64,000 nt of DNA. Source: Tetrahymena elliotti 4EA. Its lineage: Eukaryota; Ciliophora; Oligohymenophorea; Hymenostomatida; Tetrahymenidae. Positions 61,119 through 64,000 of the stretch are shown piece after piece. Numbering within the stretch: the first letter of the stretch is position 1; every line of letters starts with the position of its first letter. The DNA lies in the NCBI GenBank assembly GCA_000231825.2, contig JH720307.1, positions 1,140,880 through 1,204,879 of the forward strand, written 5' to 3'. The notes under the pieces were generated by a model. It saw nothing but the letters and a program-made list of their open reading frames with translations. It searched no databases and had not been told where the DNA came from. The translations under genes and the position numbers were made by a program.

Positions 61119-64000
61119 ATGGCTATTTGTAGCAAATGTAAATAAAATGCTAGCTTCACTGTGAAGGATGCATAGCAAATTTGTAGCAGATGTGGTGCTA
61201 CAACCACTATAGCTAAACTTTAGACTGAAGATTTTAAGGGTATTAAAATTTAGAAGCATTATATTAGCGAAAAGCGTGAAAAAAAAATTATAGAAGACAA
61301 ATCAGTTGTCAAACATATAGAGGAAAATTGGGGTATTTATTTAGAAGCTTACCAAAGAGCTCTTAGGGAGAGTGTAAGAACTGTAAAAATGAAATTAAAT
61401 TTAGATGAAGTATTTGAAGAGAAAGCTAAATATTATTGGCTTGAGTATTTAAAGGTATTTTAAGAGAACGGTATTCCTCTTATTTCATTCTTCACAGCAC
61501 AAAGACAGGGAAATTATTAAATGAAGGATGATAAAAAGAAAAGTGGTAACAAATAAAATAGTAACAAGGAATAGTTTTAAGATGAAGATAATGAAAATCA
61601 AGTAAAAGGATTTAAAAGAAAATTATATGAATCAAAATATAGATAAAAAAAGAGTTATTCTGAAAAGATTCAGATGGATGAAATAGAAGAGGAATATTCT
61701 TAGGAAGATAGCTTTGACTAAAATGATTAGAATTTTATTGAGAAAATTCTCAAGCAAAAGTCAACTCAAGAATAGCAGAAATAAATTTTGGATGAGAATG
61801 ATGATATTAACGATATATTCCGCTATTTCGAAGATACTCAGCGCACCAATTTTGAGTTAGATTAGCAAGAACAAAATTTAGAAATAGAATCATAAGGCCA
61901 AATTTAAAAGGGGAAAGGCTAATAAAATAACATTTTTAATGATCCCCTCTTAGAAATTTTAGGTAAATAGAAACCAACAAATAATACAAATGATGGAAAT
62001 TATGTAGCAACAGCTACTTTTACTAATCAAAATAAGCTAAAAAATAATGCATAGACAGAAAATTAATAAAAGATTAAGTAGGAGTTATAAGGAGTGATGA
62101 ATAATGAGATGAGATAATATTAGCTTGAAAAACAAGAACAATAATAATTAGAACAGAAAAAGAAAAAAAGACGTCGTATGAAAGGAAAATTAAATTATAT
62201 TGAAAATATGGAAGAATGTGGGAAGAATTACTTCATGCTTGTTTTAGAAAGAAGTGAAGATTATGTAAAAAGTCTTTATAATGGCTTTAGAAGTGCTTAT
62301 TTGCATATGCTTTATTTATAAGAAAAGGAATTTAATCCCTTAAAGAGAATTAGAAAACTCAAAGATAATTCTAAGGGATTTTAGATCTCTAAATCATTTA
62401 TTCTTAAATTAATAGAAAAAAGAAAGATTCCCTTTGCTAAAAAATATGACAAAATAGATATCTTTCATTTGATATGGGCTTGGGACTGGGCTGAATTTAT
62501 TAGTTAGTAGAGCTCAATTTAATTTAATCTCAAAGACGACATATAATTACTCTACGATTATCTAGACAGAATGTTTTAGGTTACCTGCAAGCAGTTAAAA
62601 GAGCATTAAAACATTGAAACTGAGCTAAATAAAAGCAAACAGATATTCTAACGTACAAAGAAGCTTAATGAAATTAAGTAAAAGCTCATTAATAAATCTA
62701 AAGAAATAAAGGAGAAAAACAAGAAAGGGTATTTATCAGGAGATGAGGAAGATGATTAAGGTGGCATAAACGAAGTATTAAGCAAATTTAAGTATGAAAA
62801 TACTCCAAAATTGAAATAACAAAAACCAAATTTCGCTGCTGAATTGGCCTTAGAACCCTTAGATCTCAACCAACCTTCTTCAATTCCACCTGAAGATCAA
62901 TAAAATAATAACCATCCAAGAAAACTTTCAAATAATTAAGTGAACTAAAATCTCAAAAAATCAGATGAGCATGTTGATCAAGAAAAGGAAATAGAAGAAT
63001 TGGAATTTTAATTTGGAAGATTTTAGCAAAGAAGAGTAATTAACTTAGATGAAGAGTAGTTACTAACTCTTTCAGTTATTTTAGAAGAAATTTTGAAAGA
63101 GAGAGATGTACTTTGTAGCTAATAGCATAAGCCAATAAATCCTCTTTTTGGAGATGAAAGTAAACCAAAAATGAGTAAAAAATTAAGAAAATCTGATGCT
63201 ATCATCTCTTTAGAATATTACTTGATTCCTACTATTATATACATTTCATTGTATTCTATAGGAGAAACCTATACACCTAGAGATATTAATATATGGATGA
63301 AAAATGGTTTATTCCCTTATAATCTAGGTATAGCACCATTTATCAAAATATAAGATAGTAAACTTTATTGGCTTTATCCTTAGTCTATTCCTAGCTCAAA
63401 TTTTATTCGTATGACAGCGAAAAAATTTATTGCAATGACCAATCACAATATAAATGTCTCTAAAAAGAGATTACTAAGATAAAGTCTTAAACTAATAAGC
63501 GATTTTGGGTTACCTTTGGAATGGGCTTGTATGATCTATTAGATATGTGTAAGATTATACAAAGATAAGCATGATAAAGAACTATCTGATAGTGATGAAT
63601 TCGATTGTGATATTATTGTCTCAACATCCCTAATTATACTTCTCAAAATGATTTATGGGCTCAATGATGAAATGTTTGGAGTATTATTGAATAATGAAAT
63701 TCTAGAAGAAGCAAAAGAATATTTAAATGAAAGGTAATATTCATTTTTGAAATCGATCATTAAAAGCTTTGAAAACACAAAATTTAAGAGAACAAATGAC
63801 TTCTATTGTAATGTGCCACCATTCAAATAGGTTGCTTTTAATATTTAGAGTTGCATAGTAGAGCAAAAATAAGAATAGGTTTTAGATTTGACAAATTATA
63901 ACCAAATAATAAACTTATCTTATAATAATCTAATTATTCTTCTTTAATCATTTGTTGATAGACATAAACTTTTAAAGGTTCATTAAAAAATGAAAAACAA
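61119..64000 (+). CDS. TAF1B/Rrn7-like RNA polymerase I initiation factor, 3' partial
   Basis: One unbroken frame from ATG at 61119 to the window edge (about 960 codons, no stop reached, no intron needed). The N-terminus is a TFIIB-type zinc ribbon: C-S-K-C, about 15 residues, then I-C-S-R-C-G. A long charged Q/K/E-rich insert follows. Two cyclin-like regions are recognisable: one near 62230-62600 (N-Y-F-M-L-V-L-E-R-S-E, A-Y-L-H-M-L-Y) and one near 63170-63680. The latter has L-P-L-E-W-A-C-M-I-Y and I-V-S-T-S-L-I-I-L-L-K-M-I-Y-G-L-N-D-E, which matches the Rrn7/TAF1B C-terminal signature. These proteins bind Pol I and the rDNA promoter within core factor/SL1, in the nucleolus. Pol III Brf1 is the alternative, but the 'K-x-x-Y-G-L-N-D' end and low-complexity insert favour TAF1B. 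Confidence 0.78.

Noticed and set aside
1..64000. tRNA, rRNA, CRISPR arrays and C4A2 telomeric repeats
   Set aside because: I looked for B-box-like GTTCGAATC, 5S-like blocks, regularly spaced direct repeats and CCCCAA runs and saw none convincing. Small RNAs could still be missed by eye.

Overview
The window reads as nuclear (probably macronuclear) DNA of an oligohymenophorean ciliate close to Tetrahymena. The evidence is very high A+T, short AT-rich GT..AG introns (about 40-420 nt), and reading frames that are closed only by TGA while TAA and TAG occur throughout conserved protein motifs as glutamine codons. Species is not determinable by eye. CDS coordinates run from start codon to stop codon and include introns. 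For nine spliced genes I summed the exons and every model closed in frame. Two genes (898-8768 and 43911-49378) were read only in parts.

Layout: 898-8768 (-) is a very large secreted or GPI-anchored repetitive surface protein. 10025-12565 (-) is a TPR protein interrupted by a single in-frame TGA. 15162-15887 (+) and 16579-19702 (+) are genes I do not recognise. 20973-25355 (+) is a complete PI-phospholipase C architecture (PH, EF-like, X, Y, C2) whose catalytic residues are replaced. 26673-28775 (-) and 31458-34432 (+) are two divergently placed, unrelated-family Ntn amidohydrolases (C45-like and S45 penicillin-acylase-like). 34990-37548 (+) is an intronless Q/N-rich disordered protein, facing 38251-41303 (-), a ciliate-type membrane protein. 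42333-43166 (-) is a secreted beta-rich protein. 43911-49378 (-) is an NF-X1-type zinc-finger/RING protein. 50791-52320 (+) is a polytopic membrane protein. 53068-53760 (-) is a small single-TM protein. 54130-55120 (+) is a membrane-anchored EF-hand protein. 55956-57958 (-) is a peroxisomal SDR-SCP2 fusion with a PTS1 and the codon bias of a highly expressed gene. 61119 to the window end (+) is a TAF1B/Rrn7-like RNA polymerase I initiation factor, cut by the window edge.

There is no operon logic. Genes are independent, both strands are used, and they are separated by AT-rich spacers. I saw no rRNA, tRNA, CRISPR, telomeric repeats or intact transposon. The most unusual items are the catalytically dead PLC, the lone TGA nonsense codon in the TPR gene, the DHS-28-like SDR-SCP2 enzyme without its hydratase domain, a near-perfect palindrome at 20041-20085, a MITE-like inverted repeat at 269-384, and paired TTACGTCAG motifs upstream of the SDR-SCP2 gene.
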